Below, piece after piece: positions 26,990-34,434 of a stretch of DNA of 64,000 nt. The notes under the pieces were generated by a model. It did not search any database. It was given only the letters and a program-made list of their open reading frames with translations, and was not told the origin of the DNA. How positions within the stretch are numbered: position 1 is the stretch's first letter; every line of letters begins with the position of its first letter. The position numbers and the translations under genes are program-made. The DNA lies in the NCBI RefSeq assembly GCF_000725885.1, contig NZ_JODR01000010.1, positions 174,722-238,721 on the forward strand, written 5' to 3'. The stretch is from Streptomyces albus subsp. albus. Its GTDB lineage: Bacteria; Actinomycetota; Actinomycetes; Streptomycetales; Streptomycetaceae.

Positions 26990-27667
26990 TCAGCCCAGAT
27001 CGGGGATGCGCCAGTCGATCGGGGTGTGGCCCTGCGCGGCGACGGCTTCGTTGATCTGGGTGAAGGGGCGGGAGCCGAAGAACCGCTTGGCCGACAGCGG
27101 CGAGGGGTGCGCACCCTGCACCACCGCGTGCCGCTCGGTGTCGATGAGCGGCAGCTTCTTCTTCGCGTAGTTGCCCCACAGCACGAACACCGCCGGGTCC
27201 GGGCGGTCGGCCACGGCGCGGATGACCGCGTCGGTGAACTTCTCCCAGCCCTTCCCCTTGTGCGAGTTGGCCTCGCCTTCACGCACCGTCAGCACCGCGT
27301 TGAGCAGCAGCACCCCCTGGCGGGCCCACGGCATCAGATAGCCGTTGTCGGGGACCGGGTGGCCCAGCTCCTCGCGCATCTCCTTGTAGATGTTCCGCAG
27401 CGACGGCGGCGTCCGCACCCCGGGGCGGACCGAGAAGCACAGGCCGTGCCCCTGCCCCGGACCGTGGTAGGGGTCCTGCCCCAGGATGAGCACCTTCACC
27501 TGGTCGTACGGCGTGGCGTCGAGGGCGGCGAACACCTCCTCGCGGGGCGGGTAGACCGGCCCGCGCTCCCGCTCCTGCTCGACGAACTCCGCCAGCTCCT
27601 TGAAGTAGGGCTTCTCGGTCTCCTCGCCGAGGACGCCCTGCCAGGACTGGGGCAGCATCTCTTTCAC
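26990..27667 (-). CDS. ung: Uracil-DNA glycosylase, family 1
   Basis: 225 residues. It removes uracil from DNA and starts base-excision repair. The water-activating motif GQDPYHG with D65 and the C-terminal HPSPLS loop with H187 are both intact, as is the LLNAVLTVREG block. The GTG start at 27667 has GGAGG eight bases upstream. Confidence 0.97.
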   Translation of the reverse strand: MKEMLPQSWQGVLGEETEKPYFKELAEFVEQERERGPVYPPREEVFAALDATPYDQVKVLILGQDPYHGPGQGHGLCFSVRPGVRTPPSLRNIYKEMREELGHPVPDNGYLMPWARQGVLLLNAVLTVREGEANSHKGKGWEKFTDAVIRAVADRPDPAVFVLWGNYAKKKLPLIDTERHAVVQGAHPSPLSAKRFFGSRPFTQINEAVAAQGHTPIDWRIPDLG

Positions 27668-27769
27668 GCGCTGTACCTCCGCTGCGGTGGTGCTCGTTGG
27701 GGGCTGTGCCCGATTACCGCACCGAAGGTACCGCCCGCCACTGACAGCCCAGGACGGGCGTTCGCACCG

Positions 27770-29356
27770 CTACCAGCTGGACTTCTTGTACAGCTCCCAC
27801 ATCCGCATGATGACCGAGGAGTCCACGGCCCATTCGATGCCCGCCACGTCCTTCTCGGAGGCGATGTAGACCTTGCCCTGCCACAGCGGCAGCAGCCGCG
27901 CGTCCCTGGCCATCCGCCGCTGGGCCTCCCCCAGGGACTGTCCGGCGGCGCCCCTGTCGCTCTGTTTGCGGGAGGTTGGCAGCAGCCGCCCGGTCAGCTC
28001 GCGGTCCCGGTAGGGGGTGCCCATGGCGTTGTGGTCACCGACGAACGGCGCGATGTAGTTGTCCGCGTCGGGGAAGTCCGCCGACCAGCCGCGGCCGAAG
28101 ACCGGGTAGGCGCCCTTGAGGTAGCCCTTCTGGAACGACGCCCACGAGCGCGACCGGAGAGTGATCTCGAAGAGCCCGGAGCGCTCCAGCTGCGCTTTCA
28201 GCTCGGCGAACTCCCGCTGTGTGGTGTCCCCGTACCGGTCCCGCGCGTACCACAGGGTGAGGGGGACGGGGGTGGTGATGCCCGCCTGCTGCAACATGGC
28301 GCGGGCCTTGTCCTCGCTGGGCTGCCCGTAGCGGTCCAGGAAGGCGTTGGTGTGTCCGGTCACGCCGGTCGGGACCATCGAGTAGAGCGGGTCGGCCGTC
28401 CTGTCGTGGACGTCGCGCACCAGTTCCTTGCGGTCCACGAGCTGGGCGACGGCGCGGCGTACGGCGGGCTTCGCGGCCTGCGCGTCCTTCGGGTTGAAGA
28501 CCAGGAAGTGGACTTCGGACCCGGTCATCTCGCTCAGCTGGACGGCGTCGTCCCCGGCGCTGCCGGCGTCCTGGAAGGCACTGATCTGCCGCGGGGTCAG
28601 CCCGCGGTAGGTGAGGTCGATGCGGCCGGCCTTCAGATCGTCGACCATGCGGCGGGAGCTGGTGTAGTACCGGATGGTCACCGAGTCGTTGCGCAGCTCG
28701 GCCGGCCCCTTGTAGTCGGGGTTCTTGACCAGGAGGGCCTCTTTCCCCGGCCGGTAGCTGCGCAGGGTGTAGGGACCCGAGCCGGTGGCGGTGTCGTCCG
28801 GGTGCAGGGTGGCGCCCGGGTATTCCTGCGGGTCCACGAGGGAGGCGGCGGGGGTGGACAGCACGAACGGGAACGTCGCGTCGGGCTTCTTCAGCCGGAA
28901 GACGACGGTGCGCTTCCCCCGCGTCCTGACCTCGTCGAGGTTGTCCAGCAGGGCCGCCGGTCCGGAGGGGGACTTGATGGAGGTCGTGCGGTCGAAGGAG
29001 TGTTTGACCGCGTCGGCGTCCAGCGGTCTGCCGCTGGAGAACTTCAGCCCCTCGCGCAGTACGCAGCGGTAGACACGGCTGGCCGCGTCGCTGAACCGGC
29101 AGCTGCGGGCGGCGTCCGGCTCCGGTGAGGTGCCGGTGTTGGGGACGGCCATGAGGGTCTGGTAGATGTTCCGGTACAGCTCCCACGAGCCGTCCCAGGC
29201 CGCCGCCGGATCGAGGGAACTGGGCGCGCTGGTGGTGCCGACCACGATGCGGTGCTTCTCCTGTGAGCCGCTGCCGGGCAGTGCGCCGCACCCGGCGACG
29301 AGTGCGAGCGGGAGGATGGTCGCCGCGGCTCTCCGCAGCCCGTTCCGGTCGAACAC
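27770..29356 (-). CDS. Family 5 (peptide-type) ABC transporter substrate-binding lipoprotein
   Basis: 528 residues. The signal peptide ends in the lipobox LVAGC (Cys23). The SBP_bac_5 fold starts at about residue 37 with IVVGTTSAPSSLDPA and includes the conserved region SGPYTLRSYRPG. Such proteins deliver peptides or similar compounds to an ABC importer. No permease or ATPase genes are adjacent, so it is an orphan component. The GTG start has an AGGAG ribosome site. Confidence 0.92.
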   Translation of the reverse strand: MFDRNGLRRAAATILPLALVAGCGALPGSGSQEKHRIVVGTTSAPSSLDPAAAWDGSWELYRNIYQTLMAVPNTGTSPEPDAARSCRFSDAASRVYRCVLREGLKFSSGRPLDADAVKHSFDRTTSIKSPSGPAALLDNLDEVRTRGKRTVVFRLKKPDATFPFVLSTPAASLVDPQEYPGATLHPDDTATGSGPYTLRSYRPGKEALLVKNPDYKGPAELRNDSVTIRYYTSSRRMVDDLKAGRIDLTYRGLTPRQISAFQDAGSAGDDAVQLSEMTGSEVHFLVFNPKDAQAAKPAVRRAVAQLVDRKELVRDVHDRTADPLYSMVPTGVTGHTNAFLDRYGQPSEDKARAMLQQAGITTPVPLTLWYARDRYGDTTQREFAELKAQLERSGLFEITLRSRSWASFQKGYLKGAYPVFGRGWSADFPDADNYIAPFVGDHNAMGTPYRDRELTGRLLPTSRKQSDRGAAGQSLGEAQRRMARDARLLPLWQGKVYIASEKDVAGIEWAVDSSVIMRMWELYKKSSW

Positions 29357-29522
29357 GTGCGCGCTCCTCAGTCGGCGGTGCCAGTACTGGTGGTGCGGTG
29401 CTCAGGACTGCGCCCACGCCGGGGCGCGCCCACAGTGGGGGAAGGCGCACCGACATTACCCCAGTCACAGCCGTATCGGAGCCCCAACGACCGTCCGGGT
29501 GGCGGGGATTGAGGTCCGGCAG

Positions 29523-29563
29523 CCGGACAGTGGCCGCCCGCGTCCCCCGGACAGTGGCCGCCC
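29523..29563. repeat. Two 17-base direct copies, period 24
   Basis: CCGGACAGTGGCCGCCC occurs at 29523-29539 and again at 29547-29563 in the gap between the substrate-binding-protein gene and the SDR gene. The gap (29357-29742) otherwise holds only the 20-base tandem repeat described separately. Confidence 0.8.
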
Positions 29564-29656
29564 ACCGTCCCGTCGGTACCCGTCCGGCGGGGGAACGCCT
29601 GCGCGCCGGGACCGCGGCAAAAACCCGTGTCCCGGCGCGCTGCCCTTCTCGGGGCG

Positions 29657-29756
29657 GCTGCTCGGTCGCCCGCGCTGCCGCTCGGCCGCCCGCGCTGCTG
29701 TTTCGACGTCCGTGCTGCTGCTCGGAGGTGCGCTTTGCTGCTCTAGACGCCCGCGT
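29657..29756. repeat. Five tandem 20-base units at the 3' end of an SDR gene
   Basis: Units begin at 29657, 29677, 29697, 29717 and 29737, each starting GCTG or GCCG; the first two are nearly identical (GCTGCTCGGTCGCCCGCGCT and its close copy) and the last three are diverged. The fifth unit contains the stop codon of the SDR gene (29743-29745), so the array seems to have grown from the end of the coding region. Confidence 0.75.
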
Positions 29757-30516
29757 TGAGGAAGAGACCGCCGTCCAGGGTCAGTGTCTGGCCGGTGACC
29801 CACGCGGACTCGTCGGACGTGAGGAACGCCGCGGCCCCCGCGATGTCCTCCGGCGCCCCGAGCCGCCCCATCGGGTAGCGGGCCACGACCTCCGCCTCGC
29901 GCCCCTCGTACAGCGCGGCGGCGAACTTCGTCTTCACCACCGCGGGGGCCAGCGCGTTGACCCGCACCATGGGCGCGAACTCGTGCGCGAGCTGAAGGGT
30001 CAGATTGATCATCGCCGCCTTGCTCATGCCGTAGGCGCCGATGAACGGGGAGGCCGTCACCCCCGCGAAGGACGCGATGTTGACGATGGTGCCGCCGTGC
30101 TCGCGCTGCCAGGCCGCCCAGGTCCGCTGCGCGAAGCCGAGCGCCGAGAGCACATTCGTCTCGAACACCTTGCGCGCCACATCCGCGTCCAGCTCGGCCA
30201 TCGGCCCGAAGACCGGGTTGGTGCCGGCGTTGTTGACCAGGTGGTCGAGACGGCCGTACGTCTCCATCACCCGCTCCACGGCGACGGCCTGGTGGTCGGG
30301 GTCGTGCGCCTTGCCCGCGACGCCCATCGCGCGGTCGGGGCCGAGCCGTTCGACCGCGTCCTTGAGGGCGTCCTCGTTGCGCCCGGTGATGCACACCCGG
30401 TCACCGCGCGCCACCAGCGCCTCGGCGATCCCGTAGCCGATGCCGCGGCTGGCGCCGGTGACCAGCGCCACCTTGCCGGTACCGGACTGCCGGCCGTCCG
30501 CTGCTCGCTCAGCCAT
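29743..30516 (-). CDS. SDR family oxidoreductase (FabG-like)
   Basis: 257 residues. The NADP-binding TGASRGIG motif, NNAG at the end of strand 4 and the catalytic Ser, Tyr and Lys (S in IASFAGV, then YGMSK) are all present. The C-terminal GQTLTLDGG block is typical of FabG-type ketoreductases. ATG 30516 has an AGGAGAG ribosome site; it lies 40 bases downstream of a second SDR on the same strand, so the two are probably cotranscribed. The substrate is unknown. Confidence 0.92.
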   Translation of the reverse strand: MAERAADGRQSGTGKVALVTGASRGIGYGIAEALVARGDRVCITGRNEDALKDAVERLGPDRAMGVAGKAHDPDHQAVAVERVMETYGRLDHLVNNAGTNPVFGPMAELDADVARKVFETNVLSALGFAQRTWAAWQREHGGTIVNIASFAGVTASPFIGAYGMSKAAMINLTLQLAHEFAPMVRVNALAPAVVKTKFAAALYEGREAEVVARYPMGRLGAPEDIAGAAAFLTSDESAWVTGQTLTLDGGLFLNAGV

Positions 30517-30556
30517 TGACGTTCTCTCCTCGCACTCGTCCGCTCGCCGTCCGCCC

Positions 30557-31318
30557 TCAGTCCAGCGGTCCGCCGGCGACGTACAGCACCTGGCCGGAGA
30601 CGTAACCGGCCTTCTCGTCGGTGAAGAACGCGACGGCGTTGGCGATGTCCGCCGGCTCACCCACCCGCTGGACCGGGATCTGGGTGGCCGCCGCCGCCTT
30701 GAAGTCCTCGAAGTTCATGCCGACGCGCTCGGCGGTGGCGGCCGTCATGTCGGTGGCGATGAAGCCGGGGGCCACCGCGTTGGCCGTGATCCCGAACTTG
30801 CCCAGCTCCTTGGCGAGGGTCTTGGTGAAGCCCTGCATACCGGCCTTGGCCGCCGAGTAGTTGACCTGGCCGCGGTTGCCCAGCGCCGAGGAGGAGGAGA
30901 GGTTGACGATGCGGCCGAAGCCGGCGTCCACCATGTACTTCTGGCAGGCCCGGGACATCAGGAAGGCACCGCGCAGGTGCACGTTCATGACCGTGTCCCA
31001 GTCCTCGTCGCTCATCTTGAACAGCAGGTTGTCCCGCAGTACGCCGGCGTTGTTCACCAGCACCAAAGGCGCCCCCAGCTCCTGGGCGACGCGGGTGACA
31101 GCGGCCTCGACCTGCGCGGAGTCGGACACGTCACAGCCGACGGCGAGAGCCTTGCCGCCCTGTTCGGTGATCTGCGCCACGGTGCCCGCACAGGCGGCCT
31201 CGTCGAGGTCCAGGACGGCGACGACAAAACCCTCGGTCGCCAGGCGGACGGCGGTGGCGGCGCCGATCCCCCGGGCCGCGCCCGTGACGATGGCGACTCG
31301 CTGCTCGGTGCTGGACAT
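30557..31318 (-). CDS. SDR family 3-oxoacyl-ACP-reductase-like protein
   Basis: 253 residues with VTGAARGIGAA, NNAG, the Ser of SSSSALGN and YSAAK (Tyr/Lys) catalytic residues, and NAVAPGFIATDMT, the FabG-type segment. It probably reduces 3-oxoacyl thioesters or related ketones. It is first of a two-gene SDR unit with the gene at 29743. The main fatty-acid synthesis genes are not nearby, so a specialised role is possible. Confidence 0.92.
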   Translation of the reverse strand: MSSTEQRVAIVTGAARGIGAATAVRLATEGFVVAVLDLDEAACAGTVAQITEQGGKALAVGCDVSDSAQVEAAVTRVAQELGAPLVLVNNAGVLRDNLLFKMSDEDWDTVMNVHLRGAFLMSRACQKYMVDAGFGRIVNLSSSSALGNRGQVNYSAAKAGMQGFTKTLAKELGKFGITANAVAPGFIATDMTAATAERVGMNFEDFKAAAATQIPVQRVGEPADIANAVAFFTDEKAGYVSGQVLYVAGGPLD

Positions 31319-31522
31319 GCTGGTCTCTCCTCGGCCTCGACTGGATGAGCTGGACGAACGGGGTGAGCAACCGCTTAGTACCCACGGCAGACGTGACGCT
31401 ATGAGGCGGGCAACGCCGTGTCAACGGGGGCCGGCGCGGCCGGCGCCACACCGCACCCCGGCGCGACACCACCACCGCCCGGCGCCCTCATGCGGGCACG
31501 CGCCGGCGCGCGGAGTCCCGGG

Positions 31523-31936
31523 TCAGCGCACCAGCAGATCCAGCAGCCGTTCGCTCTCGGCCTCCGGGTCCGCCGTCAGCCCGGTGTGCACCGGTCCCGG
31601 CTGCACGACGGTGCTCCGCGGTGCCACCAGCCACCGGAACCGCCGCCCGGCGTCGTCCCCGGCGGCCTGTCCGGCCCTGACTCCCCCGTCGCAGACGTTC
31701 TCGACGGCGCGCAGCGCCGCCCGCACTCCCCTGACGTCCGCGCACGGATCGAGGGCATAAAGCCGGTCCTCGTCCAGATGGGTGCGTGCCGCGAGGAATG
31801 AGCGGGCGCGGCAGTAGACGAGCACGCCCGCGTTGATCAGCTCACCGCGTTCGACGTGCGGCACGACGCGCAGCAGCGCGTATTCGAACACGTCGAGGTC
31901 GCCGCGCGCTCCGGTCGTGGTGTTGGTGCGCGTCAC
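31523..31936 (-). CDS. DUF3037 family protein
   Basis: 137 residues. The segment YALLRVVPHVERGELINAGV is the DUF3037 signature, followed by YCRARSFLAAR. The GTG start at 31936 overlaps the stop of the HipA-like gene by four bases (GTGA), so the two are coupled. DUF3037 genes are repeatedly seen next to HipA-like kinase genes. Function is unknown; partner or substrate of the kinase is an inference. Confidence 0.88.
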   Translation of the reverse strand: MTRTNTTTGARGDLDVFEYALLRVVPHVERGELINAGVLVYCRARSFLAARTHLDEDRLYALDPCADVRGVRAALRAVENVCDGGVRAGQAAGDDAGRRFRWLVAPRSTVVQPGPVHTGLTADPEAESERLLDLLVR

Positions 31937-32751
31937 TTGGCATCGCCACCCTTCCCGGTGAGCCACCCCGGCGCCTGCGAGGGCCGGTCCTTGCTCGGCT
32001 CCCCGACCGTGATCCGCTCATGGATCGTACGGGCCCGGGCCGCCAGCACCCCGGTGTACGCGGCACGTACCGCGTCCGGGTCGGCGAAGCCCGCCTCGTC
32101 CGCCAGCCACTCGTCGGGGATCTCGGCGGCGCACTCGGCCAGCAGCCCCTCGGTGACCCGCGGCGCCAGTTCGGCCGCCGCCTCCTCGATCCGCGGGCCG
32201 AAGGGGGCCAGCGCGTGGTCGGAGGCGTCGTACGGGCGCTCGGCGGCGGCCTCGGCCCCGGCCCAGTTGTGGTGGAAGATCAGCGTGGCCCCGTGGTCGA
32301 TCAGCCACAGGTCACCGTGCCACACCAGCATGTTCGGGTTGCGCCAGGACCGGTCCACGTTGCCGACCAGCGCGTCGAACCACACCACGCGGCCCGCCTC
32401 GGCGGCGTCCACCTCGTAGGCGAGGGCGTCGAAGCCGAGCGAGCCGGGCAGGAAGTCCATACCGAGGTTCAGCCCGCCGCTGGCCTTGAGCAGCTGCTGG
32501 ACCTCCTCGTCCGGCTCGGAGCGGCCGATCACCGGGTCCAGCCAGATCCGCACCAGGTCGGGAACCCGCAGCCCGAGCCGCCGGGCGAGCCCCGCGCACA
32601 GCACCTCGGCCACGAGCGTCTTGCGCCCCTGACCGGCTCCGGTGAACTTCATGACGTAGGTGCCCAGGTCGTCGGCCTCGACCAGACCGGGGAGCGAACC
32701 GCCCTCGCGCAATGGCGTGACGTAGCGCGTGGCTGTGACTTCGGGGAGCAT
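31933..32751 (-). CDS. HipA-like Ser/Thr kinase fold protein
   Basis: 272 residues with a reduced HipA/PI3K-like kinase fold. A candidate ATP-binding Lys is K35 in TYVMKFTGAG; the catalytic loop GNVDRSWRNPNML and the metal motif LIDHG lie near residues 128-153. The HipA N-terminal subdomain and a HipB antitoxin are absent. TATAAC at 32760-32765 is eight bases before the ATG, so the mRNA is probably leaderless. It is coupled to DUF3037 downstream and lies beside an integrase remnant. Confidence 0.85.
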   Translation of the reverse strand: MLPEVTATRYVTPLREGGSLPGLVEADDLGTYVMKFTGAGQGRKTLVAEVLCAGLARRLGLRVPDLVRIWLDPVIGRSEPDEEVQQLLKASGGLNLGMDFLPGSLGFDALAYEVDAAEAGRVVWFDALVGNVDRSWRNPNMLVWHGDLWLIDHGATLIFHHNWAGAEAAAERPYDASDHALAPFGPRIEEAAAELAPRVTEGLLAECAAEIPDEWLADEAGFADPDAVRAAYTGVLAARARTIHERITVGEPSKDRPSQAPGWLTGKGGDAK

Positions 32752-32849
32752 ATTGCCAGGTTATACGCCCGTGCGCCCTTGGGATCGACGGCGAGTTGCC
32801 GAGCCCCTCCGGCCCGACAAGCCGTCCCGAGCCCCTGGTGAGAACCGGG

Positions 32850-33050
32850 GGAGTTTCAGCTCCGGCGGCGCTCCCGCTCCCCCAGCCGTCGAAGAGCGCG
32901 TCGACGGCGTTCCGTCGCCGGTCTCCGGCCTCCGGCGTGAAGTGCGCGTAGTGGTCCGGCGTGATGGCCGGTGACGAGCGACCCGGCCGTCGCGCGAGCG
33001 TGACCACGGACTCCCCCGCCTCCAGCGTGATCGACTGTCTGCTTCGATCA
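32850..33050 (-). pseudogene. C-terminal remnant of a tyrosine recombinase/integrase
   Basis: On the minus strand one frame reads LEAGESVVTLARRPGRSSP and then ITPDHYAHFTPEAGDRRR, which matches the end of actinobacterial phage or plasmid integrases (usual form ARWLGHSSP...YAHFMPEAG). The catalytic His of the LGHSSP motif has become Arg, no N-terminal domains are found, and the final Tyr region is fused to noise. The rest of 32752-33771 has no intact gene: a few coding-like fragments in both strands, a pair of short direct repeats at 33336-33351 and 33354-33370, and a 15-base inverted repeat at 33182-33196/33578-33592. Confidence 0.6.
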
Positions 33051-33735
33051 CTGCCGCTTGGCCGCCGACGACTTCTCTGTCGAGTTGGGCAGGGTGGACT
33101 GCTTGGCTTGAGGGCACGGGGAGAACGAGACGCCGCCGCGGTTCAGCCCATGCGGTGGTTGCGCGGACCACAGGCAACCACGGCCGCCTCGGCGGCTGAG
33201 ACGAACCGTGGGACGATCTCGGGGCCCGAGCCGGGGGGCCTACGCTCGACGCCAACCGGAAGTGAGAGGTAGTCCGGCCAGAAGTCCCGGTGGACCGGCA
33301 GCGGTTCGCCCGTCGCCGGCGGATCGGCGCCATATCCCGTGTCAGTACCCCCTCCCGTGATCAGTACCCCTCGATACCGTCACCGGCCATTGACACGGTC
33401 CGATCCTTGACCGGTGAGAGGGCGCAGCCCGGTCACAGGACAGGCCCCGGGCTTCCGAGCATGCCCCCGAAGCGCGTTCCCCACGGTCTCGGGGCATCGA
33501 CCGACTCGCCGGTGGCTGAACCTGTCCCAGGTGGGCACCGCGCTCGGCACGGCGGTCGAGGCCCTGCTGCAGTCGTCGCCGCCGAGGCGGCCATCATCAA
33601 CCGGGACGTAGTGAGGACGGACTCGTCCATGACGCGCTTGCGCGCCGGTCTCGCCCAGCACCGCCCGGACCTGTCGCACGCCGTACGGTGCGGCGCATTC
33701 GCCGATCGAAGGGAGGCTCGGGAAATTTACATCGT

Positions 33736-33765
33736 TTGACATAGCTATATGTATAGAGCCATACT
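33736..33765 (+). promoter_or_regulatory. MarR gene promoter with embedded operator
   Basis: A perfect -35 TTGACA (33736-33741) and a CATACT -10 (33760-33765) are separated by 18 bases. The 5-base inverted repeat ACATA-GCTA-TATGT (33739-33752) lies between the two, the usual place for MarR autorepression. The -10 is exactly six bases from the ATG, so the mRNA is probably leaderless. The site is strikingly AT-rich for this genome. Confidence 0.7.
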
Positions 33766-33771
33766 CCTCGC

Positions 33772-34245
33772 ATGCCCGATACCAGTGCGTCCGCCCAGGA
33801 CATCGACCGCGTAGCCGTCGGGCTCGCGGCATGCCTGCCCGCACTGGCCCGCGCCTTGGAGCGGCGGATCGGCTCGGAGTTTCCGCACCCGAAACCGCCG
33901 GAGGCGCAGCTCGCGCTCCTGCGTCACGTCGAGGCCCATGACGGCGTCACTGTCCGCAGGGCGGCGGAAGCTCTGCTGATGAAGCCCAACAACGTCAGCG
34001 CCCTGGTCACGCAGCTGACCGAGCAGGGCCTGCTGGAGCGTCGGCAGGACCCGGAGGACAAGCGCATCGCGCATCTGCACCTCACCGCAGCCTCGCGGCA
34101 GCAGCTGACGGAGGTCCAGCGCCTCATGGTCGACCAGATCGCCCGGGTGCTGCACACCATGACCGACGGCGAGCTCGGCGCCCTCGGCTCGGCGCTGTCC
34201 TCCCTGCAGGAGCTGAACGCGCGCCTCCACCCGGTCATCGGCTGA
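33772..34245 (+). CDS. MarR family transcriptional regulator
   Basis: 157 residues. The winged helix spans about 40-105 with VRRAAEALLMKPNNVSALVTQL as recognition region (long motif split here: helix 3 is KPNNVSALVTQL) and the wing DPEDKRIAHLHLT. Adjacent to a same-strand MFS exporter, it probably represses it and itself until a ligand binds. Promoter and operator are visible just upstream. Confidence 0.92.
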   Translation: MPDTSASAQDIDRVAVGLAACLPALARALERRIGSEFPHPKPPEAQLALLRHVEAHDGVTVRRAAEALLMKPNNVSALVTQLTEQGLLERRQDPEDKRIAHLHLTAASRQQLTEVQRLMVDQIARVLHTMTDGELGALGSALSSLQELNARLHPVIG

Positions 34246-34248
34246 CCG

Positions 34249-34273
34249 CGCGTACGGCTTCCGTCCGTACGCG
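34249..34273 (+). terminator. Hairpin between marR-type gene and MFS gene
   Basis: CGCGTACGG (34249-34257) and CCGTACGCG (34265-34273) form a 9-base stem with a 7-base loop right after the MarR stop. It may be an intra-operon attenuator or a terminator; no independent promoter for the MFS gene is obvious in 34274-34434. Confidence 0.55.
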
Positions 34274-34434
34274 GCGCCGGCGGCACCCCACTCCGCCTTC
34301 TTCCGCCCTTTTCCCTCCCGGCTGTGTCCGGCCGCACCCGCGCCGGACACAGCCGTCCCTGCGCGGACGCGCACAGGCGTCCGCCGCTGTCCGCCCCTTC
34401 ATCTCCTCCTGCCTGAACGAGGAATCACACCCGT

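Noticed and set aside
33290..33739. 149-codon plus-strand frame upstream of the MarR gene
   Set aside because: Composition shifts along the frame, no start signal, and the region overlaps integrase-like scraps; more likely decayed DNA.
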